Notes under the pieces: generated by a model
Database searches by the model: none
Told to the model about the DNA's origin: nothing
What the model saw: the letters and a program-made list of their open reading frames with translations, nothing else
Translations under genes and position numbers: made by a program
Source of the DNA: Acanthosepion lycidas
Lineage: Eukaryota; Mollusca; Cephalopoda; Sepiida; Sepiidae
Length of the DNA stretch: 64,000 nt
Assembly: GCA_963932145.1 (NCBI GenBank)
Contig: OZ010586.1
Coordinates: 74,970,087 to 75,034,086, forward strand
Direction: 5' to 3'
Part shown: piece after piece, positions 1 through 10,450 of the stretch
Layout: every line of letters begins with the position of its first letter
Numbering within the stretch: the first letter of the stretch is position 1

Positions 1-120
1 CCAATTTTAAGTTTTCACGAGTGCGCAGGTCGATAGACTTAATGCACACCATTTAAAATTGAAAAAAAACAAAAAACGAAGCGTCTATTTTAAACACCAG
101 CATCCACAAAAAATTTGGAG

Positions 121-148
<28 letters not shown>
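1..148. other. intronic sequence with (TA)n
   Basis: No gene is visible. The sequence is AT-rich and ends in a (TA)n tract at about 122-155 that abuts an inverted repeat. It lies downstream of the last recognised transporter exon on the minus strand, so it is probably intron. Confidence 0.5.
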
Positions 149-157
<9 letters not shown>

Positions 158-291
158 TGAACATAGAAGTCAACACTTAGAGGCGACAGTCTGTTTCATG
201 CTAGATGCAATCGTCAGGTGGCCTGACGATTGCATCTAGCATGAAACAGACTGTCGCCTCTAAGTGTTGACTTCTATGTTCACTTATATAT
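149..291. repeat. Near-perfect 140-bp inverted repeat with hammerhead-like core in each arm
   Basis: The two arms (about 149-218 and 222-291) are perfect reverse complements around a 3-base spacer. Read outward on its own strand, each arm contains CTGACGA, a short hairpin (TGC/GCA) and then GAAAC followed by AGACTGTC. This is the order of a type I hammerhead ribozyme core. Position 10.1/11.1 is a U-U mismatch, so activity is uncertain. Degenerate relatives lie at 12583-12768 (plus) and 29835-30000. Both sides are bounded by (TA)n. Confidence 0.75.
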
Positions 292-361
292 TTACACATG
301 CTTTATCTCTGATATTAAGAACTTTATCCCATAAATATAGCACACCGTAAGACTATATTTC

Positions 362-398
<37 letters not shown>
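292..398 (+). repeat. 3' tail of the hammerhead-like repeat plus (TA)n
   Basis: The plus-strand arm continues with a tail that recurs at 12650-12768 and 29915-30010 and contains words such as TTATCTCTGATATT and AAATATAG. It ends in (TA)n at 367-398. The same order, motif then tail then (TA)n, at three loci shows that this is one interspersed family. Confidence 0.65.
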
Positions 399-400
<2 letters not shown>

Positions 401-1078
401 AGATAGATAGATAAAGAGATAGAAAGAGTGAAAACAAAAAGAAATGGAAAATACAATGATAAAGAAAGAGGAAGATGAAAAAAAAGAAAACATAAGAGAA
501 CAAAAAAAGAAAGAAAGAAAGATTGAAAGTAATGAATATCAAAAAAAAAAAGAGAGAGAGAAGACAAGAAAGAAAGAACGAAAATGTAAGAAAGAAACAT
601 AAGAGAAAGAAAATGAAGAACATGAAATAGAGAAATGCGTAAAATTGAAAATAAAGGAGAAATGGAGGAAAACGAAAATAGGGAAGAAAAAGTTAAAACA
701 AAAGAAATGCCAGAACATTCGAAAGAGTGAAAGCAAGGAAAACAAGAAAATGAGAGAAAGCAGAAAAAAAGGAACGAAAAAGGGAAGGAAAGAGAAAGCA
801 AGAAAATGACAAAGAAAGAAAGAAGATAAGAAAATTCGAATGATTGAAAGTAAGGAAAAAGAGAGAAAGCAGAAAGAAAAAACGAAAAAAGAGAACGAAA
901 AAGAAATAAAAAAAAATGTCAAAGAAAGAAAGAACATGAGAGAAGATAGGAGAATTCGAAAGATTGAAAGCAAAGAAAATAGGAAAAAGAGAGAAAGCAG
1001 AAAAAAAAGAACGAAAAACAAGAAAATGGCAAAGAAAGAACGAAAGAATGAAAGAATAACGAGACGAAACCATAAACA
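399..1078 (+). repeat. ~680-bp polypurine tract / degenerate minisatellite
   Basis: The plus strand is almost pure A and G. It contains a weak ~118-bp period: the phrase around ATTCGAAAGA/TGATTGAAAG recurs near 716, 833 and 953. Long open frames on both strands are only a consequence of the low complexity. It lies in the intron of the SLC7-like gene and could form triplex DNA. Confidence 0.8.
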
Positions 1079-1180
1079 TTTGATGAATATTTTTAAGTCA
1101 TGATTTCGATCCAAACATAAAGCAGCATTTCATCCAAACAGGTTGGGGAAAAAAAATGATTGTAATCATATAAGACTCAC

Positions 1181-1304
1181 CACGCCAACTGCAATACCTG
1201 AGAGAATTTCATTGTTGCTCAGAACTGCATGGTATGCAACATTAGCCAGCAAATAGACAAACATTGATATACCCAAACCAACAGTTATTGCTACGGGAAC
1301 GATT
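1181..1304 (-). CDS. SLC7-like amino-acid transporter exon (TM7 region)
   Basis: The 124-bp minus-strand exon runs from an AG acceptor (TTGTACAG before 1304) to a GTGAGT donor (1175-1180). It enters in phase 2 and leaves in phase 0. The translation contains IVPVAITVGLGISMF, VYLLANVAYHAVL and ends GIAVGV. It aligns by eye with the TM7 region of human y+LAT/LAT proteins, where a similar segment reads YILTNVAYYTVL and ends DAVAV. This family exchanges amino acids across the plasma membrane as the light chain of a 4F2hc/rBAT-type heterodimer. It lies downstream of exons 24437-24562 and 21358-21457 on the same strand. The short exon expected in between, which carries the N-x-x-TEE motif, was not located. 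Confidence 0.85.
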
Positions 1305-1670
1305 CTGTACAATTAAAAATAAATAAGAAAAGGATTAAATTTAAATTCAGAATAATTAAATATGTATTTGTGTGATGCAAGAGATTCCAACATTATTTTT
1401 TACAAAATATTTTATACATATAAATTCATAGCATCATTATTCAATCATCAAGCATTCCTTGATCTTCTAGCTGAAGTGTGTATGCAAACACAAAAGAACG
1501 TTTTCATTTGAACATTTTTTTAAAGGATTTCACGATATCGTGATTACCATATTAGCGGAAGCTAGAATATGCAGATTGCATATATACAGAGTGTTATGAC
1601 CTCACTCCATCCCTGAAAAGTGACCATCTATCAAGTAAATTCTTGCAAATTCAATATTTACCAATTCCAG
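1305..1670. other. intron sequence, no feature seen
   Basis: AT-rich, with no recognisable repeat or open coding segment. Confidence 0.4.
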
Positions 1671-2587
1671 AAGCTTAGAGTAAATTATTACGCATTTAAA
1701 TAGAAACGAACCAATTAAAAGGTTATAAATTCAGATATTAACAACCAATATTTACTCCTCCAAGAACGAAATAAATGCAAACAGACTCAAATAGAAACGA
1801 CCGATATTTACCTATCTCCGAACCAATTAAAAGATTCAGATAGCAACGACAATTATTTCCCCGATCACAAAGAAAGTCAATGTTTATATACTGAAATAGA
1901 AACTACCAATATATACCTATTCTTAAACCAAGTTGACTATAGATTCAGATATGAACGAGCAATTTTTACCGCACCCCAAAGCAAGTAAATGTTTATTCGC
2001 TCAAATAGAAGCGACTAATATTTACCTATCCCTGTACTAATTAAACCCATACAAGCTCAAAGATAAACGACCAATATTTACCTATTCTTGATCCAAGTAA
2101 AAGGCTATAGTTTATGATATCAATGACCAATATTGACCCTTGGAATAATGAAATAAATGCATCTATATTCAAATAGAAAGGACCACTAATAACATACCCT
2201 GGAACCAAGTAAAACGTTATAGATTCAAATATCAACGACAAATATTTACCGTTTAAAGAACGAAATAAATGCATATAAAGTCAAATAGAAAATACCAATA
2301 TTTAAATCCAAACCAAGTAAAACGTTATAGATTCAGATATCAACGATCGATATTTATTCCTCCAAGAACGAAATAAATGCACACAGACTCAAAATAAAAA
2401 AATACAATAATTACCTATCCCCGAACGAAGTAAAACGTTACAGATTCAGATATTAACAACCAATATTTTGCCATCCAAGAATAAATGCACACAGTCCAAT
2501 ATTTACAAATTCTCGAACCAATTCAAAGCTTATTGATTCAGCTACCAACGAGAATTATTTACTCCACTACAAAGAAGGTAAATGGAT

Positions 2588-2760
2588 ATTTACTTGACCC
2601 CACTGAGGCAGGTTGTGTCACAAGGTCAGTTTTTAACGTAGGGACTCGAGTGTTTTCTCGGGCCGCTGGTCATAGCTGGTCATAGCTTGTTCAAGCTGGT
2701 CAGAGCTGGTCTAAGCTAGTCATAGCCGTGATACTTACCTGGCACAGGTAAGTATCACAA
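2588..2760. repeat. Insertion in satellite with U1-like 14-bp hairpin
   Basis: About 170 bp of higher-GC sequence interrupts the satellite. It contains imperfect AGCTGGTCATAGCT-type direct repeats. At 2728-2758 it has a perfect 14-bp hairpin whose left arm carries ATACTTACCTGGC, the known 5' end of U1 snRNA, and whose right arm is the consensus splice donor CAGGTAAGTAT. The sequence AAGAAGGTAAATG / AAGGAAGGTAAATG occurs on both sides, which suggests a target duplication or adjacent satellite units. Confidence 0.5.
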
Positions 2761-3420
2761 GGAAGGTAAATGTTTATATGCCGAAATAGAAACTACCTAT
2801 ATATACCTATTCCTGAATCAAGTTAACGGTGATAGATTCAGATATGGACGACCAATATTTACCCTGCTCGAAAGCAAGTAAATGTTTATTCGCTCAAATA
2901 GAAGTGGCCAGTATTTACCTCCCCACGAACTAAGTAAACCCTTGCACTCCCAAAGAGAAACGACCAATATTTATCTATCCCGAACCAAGTAAAAGGTTAT
3001 AGATTTAGATATCAACAACCAATATTTACTCCCCCAAGAATGAAATAAATGCACACAGACTCAAATAGAAACGACCAGTATTTACTTATCCCTGAATGAA
3101 GTAAAAGGTTATAGATTCTGGTATCAACGACCGATATTTACCCCTGAAATAACGAAATAAATGCATATAGAATCAAATAGAAAAGACCAACAATTATTAA
3201 CCAAGAACCAATTAAAAGTTACAGATTCAAATATCAGCGATCAACATTTATTCCGCCAAGAACGAAATAAATGCATAGATACCAATATTTACCTATCCGC
3301 AAACCAAATAAAAGCTTCAGATATCAACAATTATTTACCCCACCACAAAGCAAGTAAATGTTTATACGCCGAAACAGAAACTGACAATATTTACCTATTC
3401 CTGGACCAAGTAAAAGGTTA

Positions 3421-3756
3421 CATACTCAAATAGAAACAACCAATATTTACCTATTCCTGGACCAAGTAAAAGGTTACATACTCAAATAGAAACGACCAAT
3501 ATTTACCTATACCTGGACCAAGTAAAAGGTTACATACTCAAATAGAAACGACCAATATTTACCTATTCCTGGACCAAGTAAAAGGTTACATACTCAAATA
3601 GAAACGACCAATATTTACCTATTCCTGGACCAAGTAAAAGGTTACATACTCAAATAGAAACGACCAATATTTACCTATTCCTGGACCAAGTAAAAGGTTA
3701 CATACTCAAAGAGAAACGACCAATATTTACCTATTCCTGAACCAAATAAAAGGTTA
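3421..3756 (+). repeat. Six near-identical 56-bp tandem units
   Basis: CATACTCAAA recurs at 3421, 3477, 3533, 3589, 3645 and 3701, exactly 56 bp apart with few mismatches. This is a recently homogenised block inside the older, diverged satellite. Confidence 0.95.
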
Positions 3757-4000
3757 TAGATTCAAATATGAACGACCAATATTTACCCCTCCCCAGAACG
3801 AGTGAATGTTTATTCGCGCAAATAGAAACGACGAATATTTACCTATCCCCAAACTAAGTAAAACCGTACACGCTCAAAGGGAAACGACCAATATTTACCT
3901 ATTCCTGAACCTAGTAAAAGGATACAGATTCAGATATGAACGATCAATATTTACCCACTCTCCAAAGCAAGTAAATGTTCATACGCTCAAATTGGAGTAC

Positions 4001-6849
4001 ATAGGCTTACCTATCTTCCGGTCCACACTTCTTCCACGTCTATCGAACAGAAGTAGAAGATCATCCCTTGTTCCCAGTTCAGGTTATACTTTGCTGGTTC
4101 TTACTTTCTTCTTTTGCCTAAAAGATTTCCAACATCCACATGCATGACCTTAGTGTTTACATCCGGGATAATTTTCTGATAGCCAGGGAATTAAATATGG
4201 AGGCCTCAGACAACTCTTTCATGTGCTTCCATCTTTCATTACTAAACTCTATTAGCTATCTTTTATTCCTTTATCGCTCACCTCTTCTCAGGACTGTAGT
4301 ATATTAGCCATAATATCCGACATTATAGAAAGAGGCACTTTCTCTCCATCCTTTTGCGAATATCTTTGTCGTCGGTAACTTCAATGCGTACCACAATACG
4401 TGGCTTAAACATTCTAAAGGTACTGATATTGCCGGTATTCTGGCATTCAATTTTTATATTGCCCAATCCCTTACTGGATTTTTCTACTCGTCTCTAGCAA
4501 AACCGAGCATGCTGATTGGGACTCACTCCCTTGGACTGACATCATCCACCTTCCCACTGAGAATAGAGCCACTGATTTTTCTTCGTGGGTCAAAGCTGGC
4601 ATGGACGCTTTCATTCCTTCACGGAACTACCAGGTGAAATCACAACCCTCTCCATGGTTCACACCAGCAGGCCCAGCTGCTATGGCACACAGGAACCACT
4701 ATTTTCAGGTATACAATCATGACTGCTTCCGTCATAACGCATGTAGCACTGGGGCCCAGGGAGTTAATCAGAACAAAAGAAAAAGGAAGTGGAAAGAGAC
4801 TACTAAATGGATGATAATTGTTGAAATTCTCAGGAAAATGGACTGAAAAGTTGAGAAGAAAATTAAAAACGAAATGCGTTAAAACAAATATGTTTTAAAA
4901 TACTAAAATGAAACAAGAACAAAATTCCAAGGAGAATCGAACCCAAATTTATAAGATAGATTTCAATAAGATTGATCAAAACCAAGATCACCAATCATTC
5001 TCCACTTCCCACAAATAAGAAAGTGATAATTAATATATCATGTTTTGAAGAAATTTCTAGAAGCCTTAATCAATACCGAATTGTTTCATCATCTTTCTTC
5101 GTAGGCCGTTTTTTCCGATAAGAAATATGGGTTTCTCCAGATCAAATGCTAATGTACTGACGATAATTCCGGTAAGAGTCTATTATGCTCTAGTTAAAAA
5201 CGGTAACATCTCGAAAGTTTTTAACGTAGTTTGACATATAGGTTTTCTTCACAAGCTGAAAAGTTATAGTGTCTCTGGACACATTTTTGAATTGATTCAG
5301 TTTTTATTATCAAACCGTGAAATGAAAGTCATCCTGACGGGCACTCATCTAGGTACTTTTGTACTAACGCGGGTATTCCCCTGGTTCCACCTTTCGCCTT
5401 ACTTTGCTTTTAATTTTCATTAATGACCTTCCCGATGAGATCAGCTCTGAACTTGGTCTCTACACCGATGACACAACTAATTGTTACCCTGTCTCGAAAG
5501 TAAAGCTGATCAGTCCGACAAGGCAGTCGATGTCCAAAACGACCTCAGGTCTCTTGTTAACTGGGGCAAAAGATGGCTTGTTAAATTTAACGCCTCCAAA
5601 ACTAAAATTATCTCCATTAATTACCTGAGAAAATGATCTCTGCCTTCCATCAGTATGGCTGATACTAACATCCAGGAAAGTGACACGCTGCAACTCTCGT
5701 GCTAACGTTCTCAGCTGACATTAAGTGGAAAGACTATATTGAATCCATTGCTAGGCCAGCTGTTAAGAAAGTCGCTTCACTGTGTCGTGCGAGACAATTT
5801 TTCTCTCCAGGATCTATCTTACATACCTGTAAGTCCACTATTCGTCCATGCTTAGAATATTGTTGACATATATGGCTCGGTGCCCCTGTCATTTATCTGG
5901 AGCTCCTTGATAAGAGTCAAAGTAAAAACAGCAATATTATTGAACCTTATTTGGTGACTCGGCTTCAGTCACTTTTCCCACCGTCGTAAGGTTGCCTCTC
6001 TGTGTCTTTTCTATAAATACTTTCATGATAATTGTTCGGATTTTTTCTTCAGAATCTATCATACATATCTATATCTACCATTCATTTATGCTTAGACCAT
6101 TACTGCCACAGATGTTCTGGTGCCCCTGCTATTTACCTTGAGCTTTTTGTTAAAATCCAAAGAAGAATCAGCAATATTATCGGTCCTGATCTGGCAGCTT
6201 GGCTTCAGTCTCTTTTATACCATCGTAAGTTTTCCTCTCGGTGCTTTTTCTATAAATACTTTGATGGTAATTGTTCAGATGTGGTCTTCATGCATATCTA
6301 TAAGTGTACCATTCATCCAAGCTTAGAATATTGCTGCCACATATGTTCCGGTGCCCCTGCTATTTACCTTGAGCTTCTTGTTAAAATCCAAAGAAAAATC
6401 AGCAATATTATCGGTCCTGATCTGGATGCTCGGCTTCAGTTAATTTCCTACCAACGTAAGTTTGTCTCTCTATGTCATTTCTATAAATACTTTCATAGTA
6501 ATTGCTTGGAGGAGCTCTTCGCTATTGTAACTAGATTTTCTAATTTAAGCGCAGTATGAAACTGTCATTGAGATCTCATTAATTTACAGTTGAGATGGCT
6601 AGATGTAGCTGTAAAGCCTATGCTAACAGTTTCTTTTCTCACACTTCTCGCTTGTGGAACTTTCTTCCAGCTACATGCGTTCCAACCAACTTTAATCTGC
6701 AAAAATTTAAATGAAATCGCTATCTGCTACCCTACTCTTTTCTCTTCCAGCTCATTATTAATGGTTTTTTTCCTCATTGTTCCAAACCCAGTAACCTCTT
6801 CTGTCTTAGTGCATTTCTGCCTTGCATGGAGTGAAACAGAATAAAAAAA
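4001..6849 (+). mobile_element. Jockey-like non-LTR retrotransposon (LINE), decayed, inserted in satellite
   Basis: It begins abruptly inside a satellite unit and ends in an A-run at about 6842-6850, after which the satellite resumes. An apurinic-endonuclease-like part (about 4010-4570) shows YRSP and VVGNFN in broken frames. A following segment near 4600 reads MDAFIPSRNYQVKSQPSPWF. The reverse transcriptase part (about 5210-5640) shows GFLHKLK, FINDLPDEI and GLYTDDT, where the family normally has YADDT. Many frameshifts and stops are present. The region 4860-5080 lacks recognisable RT and may be deleted or replaced. The C-terminal part is repeated three times (see separate entry). Confidence 0.85.
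5860..6510 (+). repeat. Threefold repeat of the LINE RT C-terminal segment
   Basis: Segments at about 5860-6020, 6105-6275 and 6340-6510 each encode a version of GAPAIYLELLVKIQR, then SNIIGPDL, then FYKYFH.NC. Each is about 70-85% like the others by eye. Normal copies of this family carry the segment once. Confidence 0.8.
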
Positions 6850-7258
6850 AACGACCAATATTTAGCTATTCCTGAACTAAGCAAAATGTTATAGAGTCAG
6901 ATATGAACGACCAATATTTACCTATCTTCGAACCAAGTAAAAGCTTACACACTCAAATAGAAACTACCAATATATAGCTGTTCCTGAACCAAGTAAAATG
7001 TTATAGATTCAGATATGAACGACAAACATTACCCTGCCCCAAAAATAGTAAATGTTTATATGCTCAAGTAGAAACCATCTTTATTTACCTATTCCCGAAC
7101 CAAGTAAATGCTTACACGCTCAAATAGAAACGACCAATATTTACCTATTGCTGAACCAAATAAAAGGTTATAAATTTAGATATGAACGACCAATATTTAC
7201 CTCCTCCCCCAAGGTTAGTTGGTTGGGTTTTATGGCATATCAACCACTGTGGGCCATT
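6850..7258 (+). repeat. Satellite array, continuation right of the LINE
   Basis: The same 56-bp units (ACCAATATTTA... CCAAGTAAA...) resume directly after the LINE poly-A. This shows that the LINE inserted into an existing array. Confidence 0.9.
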
Positions 7259-7273
7259 TAATGCCAAATTAAG

Positions 7274-7276
<3 letters not shown>

Positions 7277-7345
<69 letters not shown>
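7277..7345. repeat. (TA)n microsatellite
   Basis: About 68 bp of uninterrupted TA. Confidence 0.98.
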
Positions 7346-7349
<4 letters not shown>

Positions 7350-7370
7350 TATACAGTACTATTAAACAGA

Positions 7371-7525
7371 TAGCTGGCAACATTATTTTTTCAAAACCGT
7401 ATAGCTGGCAGCACTATTGTTTCAAAATCATACAGCTGGCAACATTGTTGTTTCAAAAACGCATACCTGGCAACATTAGTGTTTCAAAAACGTATAGTTG
7501 GCAACATTATTTTTCCAAAAACATT
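7371..7525 (+). repeat. 31-bp minisatellite, about 5 units
   Basis: AGCTGGCAACATT and TTTCAAAA recur about every 31 bp. The following 7535-7580 contains GTAGTTTATCGTCATACC, which is shared in reverse with 30705-30735. Confidence 0.9.
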
Positions 7526-7589
7526 ATCTGAAGCCTTGTTGTTGGACGTAGTTTATCGTCATACCCAGGACGCTCCTCCCCCAAAACAC

Positions 7590-7905
7590 GTAAATGTTTA
7601 TAGGCTTAAATATGAAGGACCGATATTTAACTACTCCCGAAAGAAGTAAAAGCTTACACGCTCAAATAGAAACGACCAAAATTTTTACCTATTCCTGAAC
7701 CAAGTAAAAAGTTTTACATTTAGATATGAACAACCAATATTTATCTCTCCCAAATGCACGTAAATGTTTATACGCTCAAATAACAAGGACCAATATTTAC
7801 CTATCATCGAACCAAGTATAAGCGTACACGATCAAATAGAAACGACCAATATTTACCTATTTCTGAATTAAGTCAAAGGTTATAGATTTACATATGAAAG
7901 AGCAA
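7590..7905 (+). repeat. Satellite array fragment
   Basis: About five further degenerate 56-bp units in plus orientation. Confidence 0.85.
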
Positions 7906-8324
7906 TATGATTTTCGGATATTTTTCGGATTTTACGGCTTATCAACCCCTGTTGGTTTGTTTAAAGTGGAAATCACTCCTTTTATTCTTGAGTCGATACG
8001 TAACTTTTGGATGTTTATATTTGAGCCTATGAGAATTAATGGGTGCTGGAAGATGTGTAAATATCGGTCATTTGTATGTGAGTTCCATCCATCTTTTAAT
8101 CGTTCAGGAATTGATAATTATTGACATTTTCTGTTTTAGTCGATGTTCATTTATTTAGTTCGGGGAAGGGCAAATATTTGTCGATTATAATGGGTGCAGC
8201 AAAAATGCACCCTATGTAAAACTACCCCATAATGGTTAGACATTAGTGGCAATGGTATCTTCATCTAGTTACTTACCATGATATGGGAGTTTATTTTTGC
8301 CGCACTGTGTATTTGAATCTACAA
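7906..8324. repeat. Diverged satellite junction, partly inverted
   Basis: Unit fragments appear in reverse complement (for example TAAATATCGGTC near 8058) within otherwise unrecognised sequence. This marks an inversion junction. Confidence 0.45.
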
Positions 8325-8525
8325 ACTTTTACTTGCTTCGTAGATAGGTAAATATTGGTAGTTTCTATTTGAGCGTATAAACATTTACTCGCTTTGGGGA
8401 GGGGTAAATATTGATCTTTCATATCTGAATGTAAAACTTTTTACTTGGTACAGGAATAGGTAAAAATTTGGTCGTTTCTATTTGAGCGTGTAAGCTTTTA
8501 CTTCATTCGGGAATAGGTAAACATA
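8325..8525 (-). repeat. Inverted satellite units
   Basis: Reads as the reverse complement of the 56-bp units (GGTAAATATTGG, TTTCTATTTGAGCG, TTTACTTGG). Confidence 0.9.
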
Positions 8526-8599
8526 TGTAATGCAAACATATGTGATACAAGGTTTGATTTATTTAACAGGCATACCCATGCTTTATATTTTGTTTTTTA

Positions 8600-8960
8600 T
8601 TGTTTGGAATCCGGATGTTCAGATTTTATAATATATATAAAAAACTGAACGATTGAATTTCCTACAACTAAATGGTAGATGGAGGACAAAGAAGGATGGT
8701 AATGGGTAAAGGCTAAATGCTTAGAGCAACATAAGACAAGAAATTGTGGAGAGCCATAATCACCCATAACTGAAAAGTACTTAGCACATATATATAGCTT
8801 TGTGCAATAATGTTTTTCTCCAGTTTCAGCAATTTGTAATAAGCAATTTCCTTTGAATTCTACCAAAAAGGGACTGTTTTTGCTCACTCGATTTAGGTGG
8901 AAATGTTGAAGTCTGGACAAGATTTAAGTATGGTCATCTTCATTCTGATTTCTTATAAAG
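8600..8960 (+). mobile_element. LINE 3'-end fragment (EN/RT family of 31390)
   Basis: Near 8750 the sequence reads WRAIITHN in the plus frame. This matches the WRAIVTN end of the LINE at 58560 and the AMIAYIMKGHGI end at 33990. Only the last ~100 residues' worth remains and it is broken by stops. Confidence 0.6.
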
Positions 8961-9229
8961 AAATAATTTATCATCAACAAATGTCAAAGAATGATTTTTT
9001 TGTGTTCAATCAAAAATAAAATAACATGCATTTAAATTCTGACCGTGGTTCTTTTTTATTAGTTGATGTAAAACACATCTTTATATCAGCTGAAGTTTTT
9101 GTAAAATTTGTAAACACTGTAATAGTGGTGGCAGTTATATTACGAGCAACTAAAGAGCTGAAAAACATCAGAGATAACTTCTATGATTTCTTTAAATCAT
9201 TAATGCTTACTGGATCATTTTGTAGACGA
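8961..9229 (+). other. unassigned; 92-residue open frame
   Basis: A short open frame from 9026 has no recognised motif and runs into the minisatellite. I do not support it as a gene. Confidence 0.3.
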
Positions 9230-9600
9230 CCGGTATTAATACTTAATGGGTTAAAGAAATTTATAATAACTAATGTGTTATGGAAATTAATAATGATTAA
9301 ATAATGGATTAAATAAATTAACAATACTTAATTAATGGTTTATGGAAATTAATAATATTTAATGGGTTAAGAAAATTAAGAATACTTAATTAATGGGTTA
9401 AGGGAGTTGATAATAATGCGTTAAGGGAATTAAAAATACTTAATTAAGGGGTTATGGAAATCAAGAGTAGTAAATGATTTAAGGAAATTAATAATGCTTG
9501 AGAATATTACCAGATTTTTATAAACCTATAATTAACACCGGATTTTTTTTAATTCTTACAATTAGTACTGGAATTTATGGTAAGCTTTAATGGGTAGAAT
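9230..9600 (+). repeat. Irregular ~30-bp AT-rich minisatellite and shared 3' repeat
   Basis: Phrases such as TTAATGGGTTAA and GGAAATTAATAA recur about ten times (9233-9500). The following CCTATAATTAA.ACCGG segment is shared with 54285-54345, also downstream of a LINE end. Confidence 0.7.
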
Positions 9601-9688
9601 TAAAAGAAATGTTAGTTGAAAAATTGTGGTTGGAAATTTTTGTTTCAACCGAATAGTAATCTGTACATTTCTTGAAAGAATTACCTAG

Positions 9689-9691
<3 letters not shown>

Positions 9692-9746
<55 letters not shown>
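9692..9746. repeat. (TA)n microsatellite
   Basis: About 54 bp of TA. Confidence 0.98.
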
Positions 9747-9750
<4 letters not shown>

Positions 9751-10129
9751 TCTCAGTCCATCCATCTCATGAAAGTCTGGCCAAATTAGCAATTAGAAAG
9801 GGTTTCTTGATCAGAACGTGAACTTTCAGCACCATTCGTATATAAAAAGTCTGGGGATTATTCAACTACTCAATATTAGTGCCCTGTTGTAGGGAGTTCT
9901 ATAATATACTGACAACGTAGTCTGTGGTTCGATATGACAACCGACCCCACAAATAAGAAGGTCAAATACCAAATATGTTATTATAGACTCAAACATAAAC
10001 GACCAATATTAACCTATTCCCGAACCAATTAAATGCTCATAGACTTAACAATTGAATCGAATTGACCTTGATATCCTTCCATTTTTCTTCTGTTAGAGAC
10101 TTAAAAGACATGTAGATAATGAAAACTAG
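9747..10129 (+). repeat. unassigned sequence with one satellite fragment (9955-10060)
   Basis: 9747-9950 is unrecognised. Around 9995 the satellite core ACGACCAATATTAACC and CGAACCAATTAAA reappear. 10061-10129 is unrecognised. Confidence 0.6.
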
Positions 10130-10230
10130 AACATATAATTATATTATATTTAATAAGGGATAAGTCGACCATATAATTATATTATATTTAATGAGAGATA
10201 AGTCGACTATATAATTATATTGTATTTGTT
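10130..10230 (+). repeat. 51-bp tandem repeat, about 2 units
   Basis: CATATAATTATATT is followed by GATAAGTCGAC, repeated with a ~51-bp spacing. Confidence 0.85.
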
Positions 10231-10234
10231 TCTT

Positions 10235-10450
10235 ACTCTTTCACTTTGGGGTAATTGGTAGCAAGCTAATTCAACACTGGACTGACGTTGATCCCCACTG
10301 AGTTCCCAAAACTATTGACCTTGTTGAAAGCTTGATAAATGTCTATCCATAAGCAGCAAAGTTAGGTTAATGGTTGAGCTATTCTGGCAGACAGTTACTG
10401 CTGTGCAGCGAGTTCAATCCCCCTAATAGGTGCTGAGCAATATTCTTCCT
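10235..10450 (+). mobile_element. tRNA-derived SINE fragment
   Basis: AGGTTAATGGTTGAGC resembles a pol III A box and GAGTTCAATCCCC a B box, about 40 bp apart. A second partial A-box-like stretch (GGTAATTGGTAGC) lies upstream near 10250. Confidence 0.6.

Larger units (their letters stand above)
1671..4000 (+). repeat. Degenerate ~56-bp satellite array
   Basis: The core ACCAATATTTACC recurs dozens of times, followed by CCAAGTAAA and then alternating linkers (GGTTATAGATTCAGATAT, ATGTTTAT.CGCTCAAATAG, GCTTACACGCTCAAA). Neighbouring units differ in a patterned way, which suggests an older 3-unit (~168-bp) higher-order repeat. The array resumes after the LINE at 6850 and at 7590 and 9960. It is inverted at 8325-8525. 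Confidence 0.9.

Noticed and set aside
4-1103. Long open frames rich in Phe/Ser/Leu or Lys/Glu
   Set aside because: They are by-products of the polypurine tract and contain no protein-like composition or splice context.
3161-4147. Repeated YLP/NIYLFL peptide frames in the 56-bp array
   Set aside because: 56 is not a multiple of three, so frames shift each unit; apparent peptides are chance readings of the satellite.
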